64,000 bases of DNA from Streptomyces sp. AA1529 (lineage in GTDB: Bacteria > Actinomycetota > Actinomycetes > Streptomycetales > Streptomycetaceae): the NCBI RefSeq assembly GCF_000280905.1, contig NZ_ALAP01000042.1, positions 99,487-163,486 on the forward strand. Direction: 5' to 3'. Positions 7,994-15,751 of this stretch are shown one piece after another. The number at the start of each line of letters is the position of its first letter. Position 1 is the first letter of the stretch. The position numbers were made by a program, and so were the translations under genes. The notes below the pieces were generated by a model that saw only the letters and a list, made by a program, of their open reading frames with translations, ran no database searches and had not been told where the DNA came from.

Positions 7994-9061
7994 TCAGGCG
8001 GCGTCGCGGGCGCGCGGCGGATGGTGTGCGGCGGTGGCGCTCAGGCGGGCGATGATGTCCTCGATCACGCACGGCGTCTCGGGCGTGGAGCGCCGTCGGG
8101 CGAAGTAGCCGCTGCACCAAGGCACTTCGTCCCAGCGCTCCAACTGCTGCGCGGCCAGAGCCCTGGCTTCGGGAAGGCGCCGCCAGGGAATCTGCGGGCA
8201 CCAGTGGTGCACCGGGTGGTACATGTCGTCGAGGTGGCCGCCGAGCAGGTGCCGGATGAGCCAGTGGGAGGACCAGCCGCGGGTTTGCAGCAGTACGTCC
8301 TCATTGAGGATGAGGCCCGCGTGGTTGCCCAGGTCGGTGATCCAGGTGACGACGGGCCGCACCAGGACCAGCGGCACCAGCCAGTAGAAGAGGAAGGCGC
8401 CGACGGCCTCGAAAGGCCAGCACGCGGCGACGGCGGCCGCCCACAGCACGGCCCGGGCACCCAGTGCCCGCCACGTCTCTTCCGGTGCCTTGGTGACCAG
8501 AGTGCGCGCCGCGGTCGTCGGCAGGCGCCACAGGGCGGCGCGCACGATGAAGCGCAGCACGAAGGAGAGGCGGCCTCGCGCCGTACGAGCGGCCCAGATG
8601 TTGCCGGCCTTGTAGGACTGGAACATCGGATCGTCGTCGGAGCCGAGCTTGGCATGGTGGACGGCGTGGGTGCTGCGGTAGGGCAGGAACCCTTCGCCGA
8701 GGAGCGCGGTCAGCGCGTACCCGACGAGCCGGTTGGGTCCGCGCGTGGCCATCAGCTTGGAGTGCACGCACTCGTGCGCCAGGTTCGACAGATGCCGCTG
8801 CCGCACGCCGATGTAGACCACGGCCAGCAGGGGACCGACGACGTGACCGACGTGGTGCCCGGCCCAAGCCGCCAGCGCAACGGCCGCGAGGTCCTTGGCC
8901 ACGTCGAACAGCCCGATCGTGGGGCGGCCGCACAGCTTCTCCAGGTCGGCGATGAGCTGCGGGCCAAGAGCCCTGCGGACGGGGCCCGAGGCGCCGGTCC
9001 CGTTGCGCGTTCTGCCTCGTGGCGCCGAGTGCTGCACCGGGCGCGCGGCGGGGCTGCCCAT
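7994..9061 (-). CDS. Membrane fatty-acid-desaturase-like di-iron oxygenase
   Basis: 355 residues from the ATG at 9061, which has GGAGG seven bases upstream. It carries the three histidine boxes of integral-membrane desaturases/hydroxylases: HECVH (about residue 113), HAVHH (about 148) and HPVHH (about 282), with hydrophobic helices between them (for example VVGPLLAVVYIGV and FLFYWLVPLVLV). Members desaturate, hydroxylate or epoxidise acyl chains; some in natural-product clusters act on carrier-bound amino acids. It is the first enzyme gene after the repeat-peptide gene and is separated from it by a strong hairpin. In this setting a modified peptide side chain is as likely a substrate as a lipid (inference). 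Confidence 0.85.
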   Translation of the reverse strand: MGSPAARPVQHSAPRGRTRNGTGASGPVRRALGPQLIADLEKLCGRPTIGLFDVAKDLAAVALAAWAGHHVGHVVGPLLAVVYIGVRQRHLSNLAHECVHSKLMATRGPNRLVGYALTALLGEGFLPYRSTHAVHHAKLGSDDDPMFQSYKAGNIWAARTARGRLSFVLRFIVRAALWRLPTTAARTLVTKAPEETWRALGARAVLWAAAVAACWPFEAVGAFLFYWLVPLVLVRPVVTWITDLGNHAGLILNEDVLLQTRGWSSHWLIRHLLGGHLDDMYHPVHHWCPQIPWRRLPEARALAAQQLERWDEVPWCSGYFARRRSTPETPCVIEDIIARLSATAAHHPPRARDAA

Positions 9062-9125
9062 CAATTCCTCCAGGCGTAGCGGATCTCGGGGGCGTACATC
9101 ACGACGGTGCGAGCTGCGCACCGTG

Positions 9126-9158
9126 CCCGGGCGCGGGCTGTCCAGGACCGCGCCCGGG
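9126..9158 (-). terminator. GC-rich hairpin just after the repeat-peptide gene
   Basis: Perfect 11-bp stem: arms 9126-9136 (CCCGGGCGCGG) and 9148-9158 (CCGCGCCCGGG), 11-nt loop. Read on the minus strand it begins 17 nt after the stop of the 66-residue peptide gene and lies about 65 nt before the next ATG. No U tract follows. In RiPP operons a partial terminator or RNA-processing hairpin at this place often makes the precursor transcript more abundant than the enzyme transcript; that role is inferred. Confidence 0.65.
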
Positions 9159-9175
9159 GCGGGAGGCGCGTCAGG

Positions 9176-9376
9176 TCAGGCGGCCGCGGCGTCCGGGCGC
9201 ATGCCGAGCTGCAGCCCGGCGGCGTCGGGACGCATACCGTCCTTCAGGGCGGCGTCGGGGCGCATGCCGAGCTGCAGCCCGGCGTCGGGACGCATGCCGT
9301 CCTTGAGCGTCGTGACGACCGTGGTGCCGAGCTTCAGGCTGCTGCCGGAGTGCAGTCCGGTGATCGCAGTGGTCAT
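9176..9376 (-). CDS. Repeat peptide, candidate multi-core RiPP precursor (four GMRPDA repeats)
   Basis: A 66-residue peptide. The N-terminal part (residues 1-23, MTTAITGLHSGSSLKLGTTV then VTT) is unlike the rest and could be the leader. From residue 24 the sequence alternates LKDGMRPDA and GLQLGMRPDA blocks, giving four GMRPDA copies at about residues 27-32, 37-42, 47-52 and 58-63, then an Ala-rich tail. Each repeat has one Met, one Arg, one Pro and one Asp. The ATG at 9376 has an AGGGAGAG ribosome binding site; the frame stays open to 9583 but nothing upstream looks like coding sequence. It is the first gene of an operon with two guanidine-handling enzymes and three iron oxygenases. I know no family with this repeat, so the RiPP call is inference from composition and context. 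Confidence 0.75.
   Translation of the reverse strand: MTTAITGLHSGSSLKLGTTVVTTLKDGMRPDAGLQLGMRPDAALKDGMRPDAAGLQLGMRPDAAAA
9188..9307 (-). repeat. Tandem coding repeat inside the precursor gene
   Basis: Four units of 30 or 33 nt, each encoding L-x-x-G-M-R-P-D-A. Units alternate between LKD and LQL versions, so the higher-order unit is about 60 nt (20 residues) present twice, with an extra Ala codon in the second copy. At the DNA level the copies are nearly identical, which suggests recent duplication and possible copy-number variation between strains. Confidence 0.85.
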
Positions 9377-9872
9377 AGGGGGCTCTCCCTTCGTCGCGGA
9401 AGTTCCGCGAGTCCGTGGTAATCGGGCGGTGAGTGTGCTGCCGGGCCGCGGCAGGGTGAGCTGTGAGTGCCGTCGCCCCGAGGCGCCCGGGGATACGGGC
9501 GGCACGCCGCCCATCACGCCGGGAGCGGATGCCTCCCTGCGAGAGGTGAGGGCGTGACGCAGTCGCGCCGGGTGCCTGAGCAATCACGCTATGGCCGCCC
9601 GGATGGTCGCGGCAACGCTCTGCGGCGTTGCTCCGGGCGCGCCCGGCTGTTGCGCGAGCGTTGCACGCACACCCCATTTGACCTGCGCAAACATGCTGCA
9701 TGGGGACTCGTGGTGAGCGCTCTTGGCTTCCGCGAGGGGGTCAGTGTCCGACGGCGGGGTTCTGCCGCGCGCACGACCGCAGCTAGCTTGTGGCCCGCCG
9801 ATGAGCCGGAATGCGAACGCGGCCAGGGCGACATCGGCTGGCCCACGAAGCCCTGGACTTGAGGAGAGCTGC
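9377..9872. promoter_or_regulatory. Divergent control region between the two halves of the peptide cluster
   Basis: About 500 nt separate the minus-strand precursor operon from the plus-strand aaRS-like gene. No convincing gene is seen on either strand. It should hold both promoters. A TTGACC word at 9678 on the plus strand could be a -35 element, but a matching -10 is not clear. A hairpin-capable inverted repeat lies at 9612-9631 and is listed separately. Confidence 0.5.
9612..9631. repeat. Short inverted repeat in the divergent promoter region
   Basis: GCAACGC (9612-9618) and GCGTTGC (9625-9631) form a 7-bp perfect inverted repeat around a 6-nt spacer. As it lies between divergent operons it could be an operator; a terminator makes little sense here because no gene ends nearby. 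Confidence 0.35.
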
Positions 9873-10751
9873 ATGCTCGACCCGATCACCATGAAGTCCG
9901 ACGTGCTCTACTCCCTGCGCGACACCTTGCGCGCGGGCTCCTTCGTCGAGGTCGTCACCCCCGTTGCCCGGCGCGCTGACCTCGGACCGGGGCGCCGGGC
10001 CGCGGCCGACCTGGACGGCGGCCGGTTCCTGCGCGCGATGATCGGGCCCGCGCTGCGGGTGAACCTGGAGCACCACCCGCGGATCTTCGAGATCGGGCCG
10101 TGCTTCCGCCCGGAGAAGCCGGACGAGCTCCACGCCTGCGAGTTCACGATGCTCGACCTGTACGCCGCGGGCGAGGACTTCGCGTTCCTCTTCTCCCTGG
10201 CCGAGCGGCTGGTCGCCCCGCACATCCCCCACACCCCCGTGCGGATCTCCGTGGCGGAGCACATCCGGGACACCTTCGGCATCAACCTGCGGCGCGAAGG
10301 ACTCGGCGACCTCCCCGCACAGATGGCCGCCCACCTCCGCCTCCCCCCTTCGGTGCCGTTCAAGGACGTGCTCGGGCAGTACGTGGAGCGCGAGCTGGAG
10401 CCGCGCAGCGCGGGCACCGCGGTGTTCCTCACTGACTACCCGCTCGGCGGGGACGAGCCGTGCGCCCGCCTCACCCCCGGCGCCACCGCCACCATCAACC
10501 GGTTCGAGCTCATCGTGGACGGCCTTGAGGTCGTCCACGGATACGAAGACGAGCCCGATGGCGAGGCGTTCGCCGAGCGCGCCCGCGCGGTGGACCTCTA
10601 CGACGAGGAACAGCGCCTGGCGTGGGAGGCGATCGAAGACGGCCGGGTGCCGGCCGCCAGCGTCGGCCTGGGCGTCGGCATCGAGCGGCTGTGCATGGCC
10701 GCCTCCGGCATCAAGGACATCCGCCGCTTCCTGCAATCCCCCCAGTACTGA
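9873..10751 (+). CDS. Stand-alone class II aminoacyl-tRNA-synthetase-like protein (LysRS catalytic-core type)
   Basis: 292 residues matching the catalytic core of class II lysyl/aspartyl/asparaginyl-tRNA synthetases. Motif 2 is FEIGPCFRPEKPDELHACEF (about 69-88) and is followed by TMLDLY; motif 3 is VGLGVGIERLCMAASG near the C-terminus. The N-terminal OB-fold that binds the tRNA anticodon is absent, as in the EpmA/PoxA (GenX) proteins that attach an amino acid to a protein Lys. The ATG at 9873 has GAGGAGAG five bases upstream. It opens the plus-strand half of the cluster. It may activate an amino acid by adenylation and pass it to the peptide or to a small acceptor (inference). Confidence 0.82.
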   Translation: MLDPITMKSDVLYSLRDTLRAGSFVEVVTPVARRADLGPGRRAAADLDGGRFLRAMIGPALRVNLEHHPRIFEIGPCFRPEKPDELHACEFTMLDLYAAGEDFAFLFSLAERLVAPHIPHTPVRISVAEHIRDTFGINLRREGLGDLPAQMAAHLRLPPSVPFKDVLGQYVERELEPRSAGTAVFLTDYPLGGDEPCARLTPGATATINRFELIVDGLEVVHGYEDEPDGEAFAERARAVDLYDEEQRLAWEAIEDGRVPAASVGLGVGIERLCMAASGIKDIRRFLQSPQY

Positions 10752-10790
10752 GCAGCCCCCCGCCGCCACGCCTCGCCAGGAGGATTCGCG

Positions 10791-11633
10791 ATGCCCCTCA
10801 CCCTGCGCCCGCTTCCAGGCGGGCTCGGAGCCGAAGTCGACTGCGACCTGAGCCAGCACAGGGAGCAGCCACTCGTTCCCGAGCTGGCGAACGCTCTGGC
10901 ACACCACCGGCTGCTCGTCTTCCCCCAGCAGCACCTCAACCACGCCGACCTCCTCACCGTCAGCGCCCACTTCGGCACCGTGGACACCGACGTCGACCGC
11001 CGGTACGCCGTCGAGGGCTTCCCCGGGATCACCTGCGTCAGCAACATCGTCGAGGACGGGGCACACGTCGGCATCTACGACGGCGACGACGAAGAGGAAT
11101 GGCACGCCGACAACTCCTTCAAGCCCGAGCTCACCCGGGCGACGCTGCTGTACTCGGTCATCACCCCCGAGCGCGGCGGGCAGACCCGGTTCGCCGACGC
11201 CACCCGCGCCTACGCGGAACTGCCGCCCGAGCTCAAGGAGCAGATCGAGGGTCTGCGCGCCTGCCACTCCATCCAGCAGCTCGGCACCCTGCAGGCCCAG
11301 GCCAGCGGCGGCACCTCCTCGGCCGCAGCCGGCAGCCTCGCCGGCCAGCCCGAAGCCCAGCACCCGCTCGTACTGCCCCATCCCGTCACCGGCGCCCGCT
11401 CGCTCCTGCTCGGCCCCATGGTCATCCGCGGAATCGTCGGCATGACCGCGGAGGACAGCAGCAGCCTGCTATCGAAACTGACGGAGCACACGACCAGCCC
11501 CCGGTACGTCTACAGCCACCGGTGGTGCCAGGGCGACCTCGTGGTGTGGGACAACCTCGCCACCCTCCACACCGCCTCCCCCTGCGACAGCGCCCGCCAT
11601 CACCGCCTGCTGTACCGCGCCTCTGTCCGCTGA
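10791..11633 (+). CDS. TauD/TfdA-type Fe(II)/2-oxoglutarate dioxygenase
   Basis: 280 residues with the double-stranded beta-helix dioxygenase pattern. The metal triad is visible as WHADNSF (His and Asp) and a distal His in NLATLHTAS, followed by an Arg-rich HHRLLYRASVR segment that would hold 2-oxoglutarate. The insertion between the triad residues is long and Ala/Ser-rich (about 165-190). The start has AGGAGG eight bases upstream and follows the aaRS-like stop by 39 nt, so the two are likely cotranscribed. Typical reactions are hydroxylation, desaturation or epimerisation at unactivated carbons. It is the fourth iron oxygenase of the cluster. Confidence 0.85.
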   Translation: MPLTLRPLPGGLGAEVDCDLSQHREQPLVPELANALAHHRLLVFPQQHLNHADLLTVSAHFGTVDTDVDRRYAVEGFPGITCVSNIVEDGAHVGIYDGDDEEEWHADNSFKPELTRATLLYSVITPERGGQTRFADATRAYAELPPELKEQIEGLRACHSIQQLGTLQAQASGGTSSAAAGSLAGQPEAQHPLVLPHPVTGARSLLLGPMVIRGIVGMTAEDSSSLLSKLTEHTTSPRYVYSHRWCQGDLVVWDNLATLHTASPCDSARHHRLLYRASVR

Positions 11634-11707
11634 CTTCGTCCCGCCGCTCCGGATGACTCGCGGCGCGATCGCGAGGCCCGGTCTGTCTCCGTCACTAGGG
11701 TTTGCGC

Positions 11708-12835
11708 ATGACCGTGAAGGTTCCCCTGAAAGAAGCCGCTCTCCACGCCGAGCGCATCGCCCGCATCGGCCGAGAAGTCCAGACGGCCTGTCCCGAGTTC
11801 GATGCCTACAGTTTCGTGAAGTCGGTGATGGCCGACCTTCCCCGGCTGGCACTCAGCGCCCGGATCGCCCGCACCAGCGAGGGCCTGCACGCCCACCTTC
11901 CGGTCACCGGCCCCGACGCGCTCGACATCCTGCTGCGCTCCCTCCCGCCGACCCCCGAGGCCGCCGGCGTGACCAACGACTTCGGCCTGCACCTCTACTC
12001 CCCGCACTCCGACTACGTCGCCCGCTACTGCCGCACCGCCGAGCACCTGGACCACGCGCTCACCGCGCTGGCCCGCATGACCGGGTACTTCTCCGCCGAG
12101 CTCCCGGTGCGGCATTTCCTGGCCGACTTCCCCGACCAGACGATGCGCGCCCTCACCACCTGGGCTCGCGACGACGACCACCGGGTGCGCCGCCTCGCGA
12201 GCGAAGCCACCCGCCCCCGCCTCCCCTGGGCCCCACGCATCCCGCTGTCGACCGACGCGGGTCTGCCCGTCCTGGAAGAGCTGTACGCCGACTCCAGCGC
12301 GTACGTGCGCCGCTCGGTCGCCAACCACCTGCACGACATCGCCTTCGACCAGCCCGAGCTGGTCGTGGCCACCCTCCAGCGCTGGCGGGACGCCGACCGT
12401 GCCACCGAAAAGCACTTCACGACCCTCGCCCGGGACGCGCTGCGCAGCAGGCTGAAGAAGGGCTGGCCACCCGCCTACACCTTCCTCGGATACCAGCACG
12501 ACGCCCCCATCGAAGTGGCCCCGCTGACGTTGGAGCGCACCGAGCTGTACGACGGGGACACCCTCGGCTTCTCCGCCGAGCTGACCACCACGGCGACCGC
12601 TGCGGTGCACGTGATGTACGTGATCTCCTCGACGACGCCCACCGGCAAGCCGCGGGAGAAGGCGTTCTTCCTTCTGCGCGACAGCGCCGAACCGGGCCAG
12701 GGGCTCCGCCTGGCCAAGAGCCACACAATGCGCTCCACCGCCACGGCGAAGCTCACCCCCGGCCCACACTCGATCGCCCTTCAGGTCAACGGGCGCCGCT
12801 TCCCGGCGGCGGACTTCCGCCTCCTGGAGGCATGA
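11708..12835 (+). CDS. AlkC-like DNA alkylation-repair glycosylase, candidate self-resistance protein
   Basis: 375 residues from ATG 11708; a TTG at 11702 would add two. The first ~250 residues form HEAT-like repeats of the AlkC/AlkD type, including HFLADFPDQTMRALTTWARD, HRVRRLASEATRPRLPW and VRRSVANHLHDIAFDQPE. The C-terminal ~110 residues are predicted to be beta-rich and end like an Ig-like domain, the architecture described for AlkC glycosylases that remove N3-methyladenine and related lesions. HEAT-repeat glycosylases serve as self-protection in clusters for DNA-alkylating products such as yatakemycin. Its place in the plus-strand operon therefore hints that the cluster product, or an intermediate, alkylates DNA. 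That last step is inference. Confidence 0.8.
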   Translation: MTVKVPLKEAALHAERIARIGREVQTACPEFDAYSFVKSVMADLPRLALSARIARTSEGLHAHLPVTGPDALDILLRSLPPTPEAAGVTNDFGLHLYSPHSDYVARYCRTAEHLDHALTALARMTGYFSAELPVRHFLADFPDQTMRALTTWARDDDHRVRRLASEATRPRLPWAPRIPLSTDAGLPVLEELYADSSAYVRRSVANHLHDIAFDQPELVVATLQRWRDADRATEKHFTTLARDALRSRLKKGWPPAYTFLGYQHDAPIEVAPLTLERTELYDGDTLGFSAELTTTATAAVHVMYVISSTTPTGKPREKAFFLLRDSAEPGQGLRLAKSHTMRSTATAKLTPGPHSIALQVNGRRFPAADFRLLEA

Positions 12836-13132
12836 CGAACGAACTGCCCGCTCCCCTGAACTGAACCGGTCCACCGCAGGGCGTGGCGACAGAGGCCGCC
12901 ATGCCCCGGCGCAGCCATGCCCGAACCACCTCCGGCATCAGGACGCAATCCCCCAAACGAACGCCCCCGTCCGATCGAACGAGTTTGATCCCTGCCCGAT
13001 CCCGGCCCGCACGGCCGACCCCCGGCATTAGAACTCGCGTTCACAAAGTGCCCGCGAATAGGCCGTGACGAGACCGGATTCGACGCGTTTTTAGAGCACC
13101 AGTGCCACTTCGCTGCCCAGATGGAGGACGCC
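12836..13132. other. 297-nt gap inside the plus-strand half of the cluster
   Basis: No gene recognised. It separates the AlkC-like gene from the small ORF and ABC exporter, so the exporter group may have its own promoter. Around 12940-13100 the sequence is less GC-rich than its surroundings (for example ACGAGTTTGATCC and GCGTTTTTAGAGC), which is compatible with a promoter, but I cannot place -35 and -10 elements with confidence. Confidence 0.35.
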
Positions 13133-13258
13133 ATGCATCCTGCTCCTACTCCCGCGCATCAGCCCCCAGGAATCGAACGACACCTCTCCTCGGCCGTGTA
13201 CAGCGTTGACGGCAGCGGTATCAGCACCGCACGTCCGGATACGGGGTGGGCGGCGTGA
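13133..13258 (+). CDS. 41-residue small ORF translationally coupled to the ABC exporter
   Basis: ATG 13133 is preceded by a GGAGGA ribosome binding site with four bases between, and the frame ends in TGA at 13256-13258, overlapping the GTG start of the exporter as GTGA. An in-frame ATG at 13121 lacks a good site. The peptide starts MHPAPTPAHQPPGIERHLSS and ends with SVDGSGISTARPDTGWAA; it is Pro-rich at the N-terminus and has no Cys. No family is recognised. It may be a second peptide substrate of the exporter or simply a leader ORF that feeds ribosomes to the transporter gene. Confidence 0.5.
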   Translation: MHPAPTPAHQPPGIERHLSSAVYSVDGSGISTARPDTGWAA

Positions 13259-15207
13259 GCGAGCCCACCGATGCATCAGCCGACAGCGTCCCGGGCCCGC
13301 GCACCGCCCCGCCCAGTTCCGACGCTCCCCCTGCCGAATCGCAGATGCGATTCGTCGACGTCACCGGCAGCCGCGAAGCGGCCGGCCGCTCGATCCGGAT
13401 GCGCGACATGGCCCGGCGCCTGCCGCAGTTGGTACGCCGCTCGCTGTCGCTGGCCTGGCGGGTCGACCGGCGCGCCACCGTCGGCCTCCTACTGTGCCAG
13501 ACAGCCTCCGGGGTGACGCAGGCCCTGGGGCTGGTCGCGATCAGCGGGACTCTCACCGCGTTGCTGCGCAGTGGGGACGTCTACCAGCGGATTCTGGAGG
13601 CGTGGCCCTCGGTGGCCCTGCTCGCCGGTGCCGCCGGCGTACGCGCGCTGCTGGGGATCACCGTCAACTGGCTCTCCTCCCGGCTCGGCCCGCTCATGAC
13701 CCGCGAGGCCGAGCAGATGCTGCTGACCGGCTGCGCCGAGGCGGAGCTGCGGGCCTACGACGATCCCGACTTCAACCGCGACCGCGAAGCAGCCGACCGC
13801 GGCGCCCAGGTCACCGGGGACCTGATCAACGAGGGGCAGGACCTGATCGCCTCCTCCGCGTCCTTCGTCGCCGGGGCCGTGGTGCTGGCCGGGGTGCACT
13901 GGGTGCTGCTTCCGCTCCTGGCGGCGGCCAGCCTCCCGCAGGCCATTGCCCAGATCAGCGCCGCCCGGGTGCGGTATCTGGCCAACCTCCGCTCCAACGG
14001 GGACTACCGGATGCTGGGCGTGCTGCGCTGGCACATCTACACCAAGCACGCCGCCGACCAGATCCGCGCAGGCACCATGGCCGGCTTCCTCACCGGCCGC
14101 TACCGGCAGACCGTCGCCCGCATCAACCGCGAAGACCGCGCCGCGGCCGACAAAGGCGCCCGCATGTCCGTGCTCGGCGCCATGTGCGGAGGTCTCGGGT
14201 CAGCCCTCGTATGGGCGGCCGTCGTGGCGCTGCTGGCCACCGGCCGTATCAGCGTCGGGCACGCCGGAACGGCCGTCTTCGCCCTGCAGACGGTGGGGCA
14301 GTCGGTCCGCGGCCTGGTGAGCGTCGGGGCCCGCACCGTGCGCACCGGGCTGTACATGGACGACTGGAGCAACTTCCTGACGAAGGCCGGCGGATTCCGC
14401 ATGCGCCGGGGCGAGCACCGGCCCGAGCCACCGAAGACAATCCAGATCAAGTCGGTCTCCCACCGCTACGCGGGCAAGGGCAGCGACGCGCTGTCCGATG
14501 TCTCGCTCACCCTTCGCCGGGGCGAAGTCACCGCGCTGGTCGGCTTCAATGGCTCGGGCAAGTCCACGCTCTCGAACCTGGCCTGCGGCCTCTATCTGCC
14601 CACCGACGGCGAGGTGCTGTGGGACGGCACCCCGACCGGCGAAGCCGACCCGCAGGCGCTGTGGCAGCGGGTCGCCCTGGTGCCGCAGGACTACGCCCAG
14701 TGGCCGCTCACCGCGCGCGAGAACATCACCCTCGGCCAGCCCTCGCCGCGCGGCGACGAGGCAGTGAACCAGGCGTGCGAGGCCGCCGGCGCCGACGAGG
14801 TCGTCGACAAGCTCGGCGCCGGCCTGGACACCCTCCTCGCCCGCGAGTGGCTCAACGGAGAGGAACTCAGCGGCGGCCAGTGGCAACGAATCGCGCTGGC
14901 ACGGGCGTTCTTCCGCCCAGGCGGGCTGCTGGTCCTCGACGAGCCGACCGCGAACCTCGACCCGCGCGCCGAATTCCAGATCTTTCAGCGGCTGCGGGAC
15001 CTCGCCAAGGACCGGGCCGTACTGCTGGTCACCCACCGCATCGCCAACGTCGCCGTGGCCGACCGCATTGTGGTGCTCGACGAAGGCCGGATCATCCAGG
15101 AGGGCACCTACCGGGAGCTCGCCCACCAGGAGGGCCTGTTCCGGGAACTGCTCTCCTACCAAGTCACCTCAGAACCCGACGGCAAAGAGCCCGAATGGCA
15201 CCCATGA
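13255..15207 (+). CDS. ABC exporter, fused membrane and ATPase domains
   Basis: 650 residues from the GTG at 13255 (a GTG at 13246 is also in frame). After a ~60-residue hydrophilic N-terminus come membrane helices including TVGLLLCQTASGVTQALGLVAI, then the ATPase domain with Walker A GFNGSGKST, signature ELSGGQWQRIALARA, Walker B GGLLVLDEPTANLD and the H-loop VTHR. No N-terminal peptidase domain is present, so any leader removal would need another protease. It is coupled to the upstream small ORF (GTGA) and to the downstream Nudix gene (ATGA). The likely role is export of the cluster product. Confidence 0.9.
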   Translation: MSEPTDASADSVPGPRTAPPSSDAPPAESQMRFVDVTGSREAAGRSIRMRDMARRLPQLVRRSLSLAWRVDRRATVGLLLCQTASGVTQALGLVAISGTLTALLRSGDVYQRILEAWPSVALLAGAAGVRALLGITVNWLSSRLGPLMTREAEQMLLTGCAEAELRAYDDPDFNRDREAADRGAQVTGDLINEGQDLIASSASFVAGAVVLAGVHWVLLPLLAAASLPQAIAQISAARVRYLANLRSNGDYRMLGVLRWHIYTKHAADQIRAGTMAGFLTGRYRQTVARINREDRAAADKGARMSVLGAMCGGLGSALVWAAVVALLATGRISVGHAGTAVFALQTVGQSVRGLVSVGARTVRTGLYMDDWSNFLTKAGGFRMRRGEHRPEPPKTIQIKSVSHRYAGKGSDALSDVSLTLRRGEVTALVGFNGSGKSTLSNLACGLYLPTDGEVLWDGTPTGEADPQALWQRVALVPQDYAQWPLTARENITLGQPSPRGDEAVNQACEAAGADEVVDKLGAGLDTLLAREWLNGEELSGGQWQRIALARAFFRPGGLLVLDEPTANLDPRAEFQIFQRLRDLAKDRAVLLVTHRIANVAVADRIVVLDEGRIIQEGTYRELAHQEGLFRELLSYQVTSEPDGKEPEWHP

Positions 15208-15674
15208 GCCACCTTCGCTCCGAAACCGACCCGCGCCCCCACCCCCATAACCTCCCAGGTGATGACGTGCCCCTCACACGACCCCACATCCGCGCGACCC
15301 TCGAGGCGTATCTGACCCGGCACCCGCAGGAGCAGGAGGCCCTTGCCGGACTGACTGCCGCCCTCGACGACGACGCCGATCCCACCAGCCGCTCCACGCT
15401 ACCCGGCCACATCACCTGTGGAGCCGTCGTCATCGACCGCGACCGGCGCGTGCTGCACGTCCGTCACAGGACCAGCGGCGGGAAACTGCTGGCTCCGGGC
15501 GGCCACACCGAGGCCGGAGACCGCACCCTCTTGACCGTCGCCCTGCGAGAGGTCCAGGAGGAGACCGGTGTCCGGCCCGAGGAACTATGCATGACCCCGC
15601 AGTTCCTCCGCGCGCCGGACTGGGGAAGAGTCGGTGTTCCAACCCTGCAGTATTCGAGGGGCGAGGTGACGTGA
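15204..15674 (+). pseudogene. Nudix hydrolase with a lost C-terminus
   Basis: 156 residues. The Nudix box is visible as GGHTEAGDRTLLTVALREVQEETG, matching the family pattern GX5EX7REUXEEXGU in full (broken here only by the family's own variation). Members of this size usually continue after the CMTPQFL-like segment with another beta-rich stretch; here the sequence changes to RAPDWGRVGVPTLQ and stops about 80 nt before the IS5-family element. The break at about 15610 therefore looks like a rearrangement linked to the mobile DNA next door. Coupled to the exporter by an ATGA overlap. It may hydrolyse an activated nucleotide compound of the pathway, or may no longer fold. Confidence 0.7.
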
Positions 15675-15751
15675 TCGACTCTCTAGTCCTGTCCGGCTTC
15701 CGCAGGCAAGTGAGGAAGGCCGTCGGGAAGGGGTGCCGATGCATGGAGCTA

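Noticed and set aside
7994..9061. Treating the desaturase-like gene as a lipid enzyme unrelated to the cluster
   Set aside because: It lies inside the operon between precursor and amidinotransferase on the same strand; a lipid role cannot be excluded, but separate origin is not supported.
9176..9376. Reading the repeat peptide as a lanthipeptide or thiopeptide precursor
   Set aside because: No Cys in the peptide and no LanM, YcaO or radical-SAM gene nearby.
9584..9892. Minus-strand open frame in the divergent region of the cluster
   Set aside because: Overlaps the aaRS-like start, has no ribosome site and has shadow-frame composition.
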